Positions 62,542 to 64,000 of a stretch of 64,000 bases of DNA are shown here, one piece after another. Location: the NCBI GenBank assembly GCA_002490665.1, contig DKUL01000075.1, positions 3,866-67,865 on the forward strand, in the 5' to 3' direction. The notes beneath the pieces are model-generated. The model was given only the letters and a program-made list of their open reading frames with translations, was not told the DNA's origin and made no database searches. Every line of letters begins with the position of its first letter. Within the stretch, counting starts at the first letter, position 1. The position numbers and the translations under genes were made by a program. This DNA is from Lachnospiraceae bacterium UBA7205 (lineage in GTDB: Bacteria; Bacillota; Clostridia; Lachnospirales; Lachnospiraceae).

Positions 62542-63921
62542 AAGCGCCATCACCTGGCTTTTGCCAAACAAGTCTGCATTTTCCTGCGCGTCATCGAACA
62601 GCGACAGCTGCCTGTAAGTCATTCCATCCTTATCAAAAGGCAGCTTCTCGTGGCTGGCAAGCAGGTTTCTTGTAATGTAGTCCTCCTCTATCTTTGTGTT
62701 GTACATCATTCTGCCATTGCAGGTAATGAAATACAGTGCACGCTTCAGCACCACGCCGATTTTCTTAAGGTTGTCAAAATTCAGCGCACCGCTTCTCCTC
62801 GCCTTGCAGATACGCTGTGCACTTTTTACCCCGATGCCCGGCACCCGCAAAAGCATCTGGTAGTCTGCCCTGTTAATCTCCACCGGAAACTGCTCCAGAT
62901 GCTGAAGCGCCCAGTCGCACTTCGGGTCCAGCAGCACATTAAAATTCTGGTGCTTTTCGTTCAGCAGCTCCTCTACACGGAACTGATAAAACCGCAGCAG
63001 CCAGTCCGCCTGATATAACCTGTGCTCACGCAGAAGCGGTGATGCCGCCCGTACTGACGGAAGTGCCTTATCCTCGTTCACCCCTACGTAGGCAGAGTAA
63101 AATACGCGCTTCATGCCAAACTTGTCATAGAGTCCCTCTGCCACCGACATAATCTGATAATCACTCTCCGGCGTCGCACCGATAATCATCTGTGTGGACT
63201 GCCCTGCCGGCACAAACGCCGGTGCACTGCGGTACAGGGCAAGCTCCTGCTTTCCCTGTGCGATACCGTTCTGTATCTGGCGCATCGGTGTGAGAATTGT
63301 CTTTCTGTGCTTGTTCGGCGCAAGCTTCTCCAGTCCCTCCGCCGTGGGAAGCTCCAGATTTACACTCATCCTGTCCGTCAGGTACCCTATCTGCTGTATC
63401 AGCATGGGATCCGTGCCCGGAATCCCCTTGACATGGACATATCCGCGGAAACGGTAGACATTGCGGAGCTTGTAAAGCGTCTGGTAAATCAATTCCATCG
63501 TATAACTTGGATTGTGGATGATTCCGGAGCTCAGAAACAAGCCTTCAATATAATTCCTCCTGTAAAAATTCATGGTCAGCTCACAGATTTCGTCAGGGGT
63601 AAACGTTGCCCGCGGCACGTCGTTGCTCCTGCGGTTTACACAGTACTTGCAGTCGTAAGCACACTCATTTGACATTAATATTTTTAAGAGCGAGATGCAT
63701 CTGCCATCCGCGGAGAAGCTGTGGCAGATACCCGCCGACACACAGTTTCCCATATCACGCCCGTTTCCTTTCCGGTCAACACCTGAGCTGGTGCACGCCA
63801 CATCATACTTGGCGGCGTCCGTCAGAATCGCAAGCTTATCCATAATGGTCTGTGCCGATGACGCACACAATTCTATAGTTTGTTTCCTGCTGTTCTGTAT
63901 GTTACCAACAATTTCGTCCAT
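62539..63921 (-). CDS. TIGR03916-family radical-SAM protein, putative DNA modification/repair
   Basis: About 460 residues from the ATG at 63921 (AGGGG 10 nt upstream); an ATG three codons earlier has the Shine-Dalgarno too close. The radical-SAM cluster motif is CAYDCKYC (CxxxCxxC, about residues 87-94). Upstream conserved cysteines (CTSSG, GNCVSAGICHSFSADGRC) suggest further metal ligands. The C-terminus has a helix-hairpin-helix, LLRVPGIGVKSAQRICKARR, typical of DNA-binding proteins, and the end DDAQENADLFGKSQVMAL. The enzyme should cleave SAM to form a radical; the actual substrate is unknown. It forms a two-gene unit with the TIGR03915 protein. Confidence 0.9.
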   Translation of the reverse strand: MDEIVGNIQNSRKQTIELCASSAQTIMDKLAILTDAAKYDVACTSSGVDRKGNGRDMGNCVSAGICHSFSADGRCISLLKILMSNECAYDCKYCVNRRSNDVPRATFTPDEICELTMNFYRRNYIEGLFLSSGIIHNPSYTMELIYQTLYKLRNVYRFRGYVHVKGIPGTDPMLIQQIGYLTDRMSVNLELPTAEGLEKLAPNKHRKTILTPMRQIQNGIAQGKQELALYRSAPAFVPAGQSTQMIIGATPESDYQIMSVAEGLYDKFGMKRVFYSAYVGVNEDKALPSVRAASPLLREHRLYQADWLLRFYQFRVEELLNEKHQNFNVLLDPKCDWALQHLEQFPVEINRADYQMLLRVPGIGVKSAQRICKARRSGALNFDNLKKIGVVLKRALYFITCNGRMMYNTKIEEDYITRNLLASHEKLPFDKDGMTYRQLSLFDDAQENADLFGKSQVMAL

Positions 63922-63977
63922 ATCCTGCATTCCCCTGATATACTCACGACAGATGAAATCTGCCGTGAGTATTGCGC

Positions 63978-63999
63978 CAGCCGCAGCCGCGAAGCGGCA
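63978..63999. repeat. GC-rich 22-bp repeat, copy 2 (at window edge)
   Basis: Second copy of the 58543-58564 repeat, 21 of 22 positions identical, about 55 bp upstream of the radical-SAM gene. The repeat may continue beyond the window. Confidence 0.55.
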
Positions 64000-64000
64000 T

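Overview
The window looks like chromosomal DNA from a motile, plant-polysaccharide-degrading member of the Clostridia, most likely a Lachnospiraceae (Roseburia/Eubacterium-like) gut bacterium. The assignment is an inference from low-GC Firmicute-type ribosome binding sites, CUT1 sugar importers without their own ATPase, YesMN/LplBC-type modules, many chemoreceptors and a xylan locus of the Lachnospiraceae type. Nearly all genes lie on the minus strand; only an AraC-type and a LacI-type regulator are on the plus strand.

Layout, left to right. (1) 1-5365: a truncated cell-surface protein with tandem BIG2/Ig-like domains, a chemoreceptor with a CBM4/9-like carbohydrate-binding module inside its sensor domain, and an orphan CUT2-type sugar-binding lipoprotein just upstream of that receptor. 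(2) 5469-15252: a CUT1 importer (binding protein, two permeases) ending in an HPr-like protein without the catalytic histidine, a divergent AraC regulator, and two GH94 disaccharide/oligosaccharide phosphorylases. (3) 15483-21446: a three-gene surface or envelope operon (large polytopic membrane protein, degenerate pectinesterase-like beta-helix protein, acyltransferase-3), preceded by a pair of inverted 26-bp sites and a stand-alone serine recombinase. This has the layout of an invertible promoter switch. (4) 21604-28933: a methyltransferase and a 2139-residue modular secreted GH10 xylanase. (5) 29144-46480: a compact 11-gene glucuronoarabinoxylan operon: binding protein, two permeases, a second binding protein, GH3, GH43, GH115, GH43-CBM6, GH8, uxuA, uxuB. 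(6) 46649-58325: a sensory block: YesMN two-component system, two more chemoreceptors, an SGNH esterase-like protein and a fusion of a sugar-binding domain to GGDEF. (7) 58840-64000: an L-fucose/L-arabinose isomerase-family protein with a divergent LacI regulator and twin operator-like sites, then the radical-SAM/partner pair known as TIGR03916/TIGR03915.

How it fits together. The large xylanase would cut xylan outside the cell. The binding proteins and permeases import substituted xylo-oligosaccharides. GH115 removes (methyl)glucuronic acid, GH43 enzymes remove arabinose and xylose, and GH8 and GH3 finish the xylan backbone. UxuB and UxuA send released hexuronate towards 2-keto-3-deoxygluconate. 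The sensory block next door could couple the same sugars to transcription (YesMN), movement (chemoreceptors) and cyclic-di-GMP (binding domain-GGDEF). The GH94 enzymes with the AraC-linked importer form a second, phosphorolytic beta-glucan-oligosaccharide module. The most novel points are the putative invertible promoter at 20714-20847, the carbohydrate-binding module embedded in a chemoreceptor at 1879-4377, and the HPr-like protein that keeps the regulatory serine but not the histidine.
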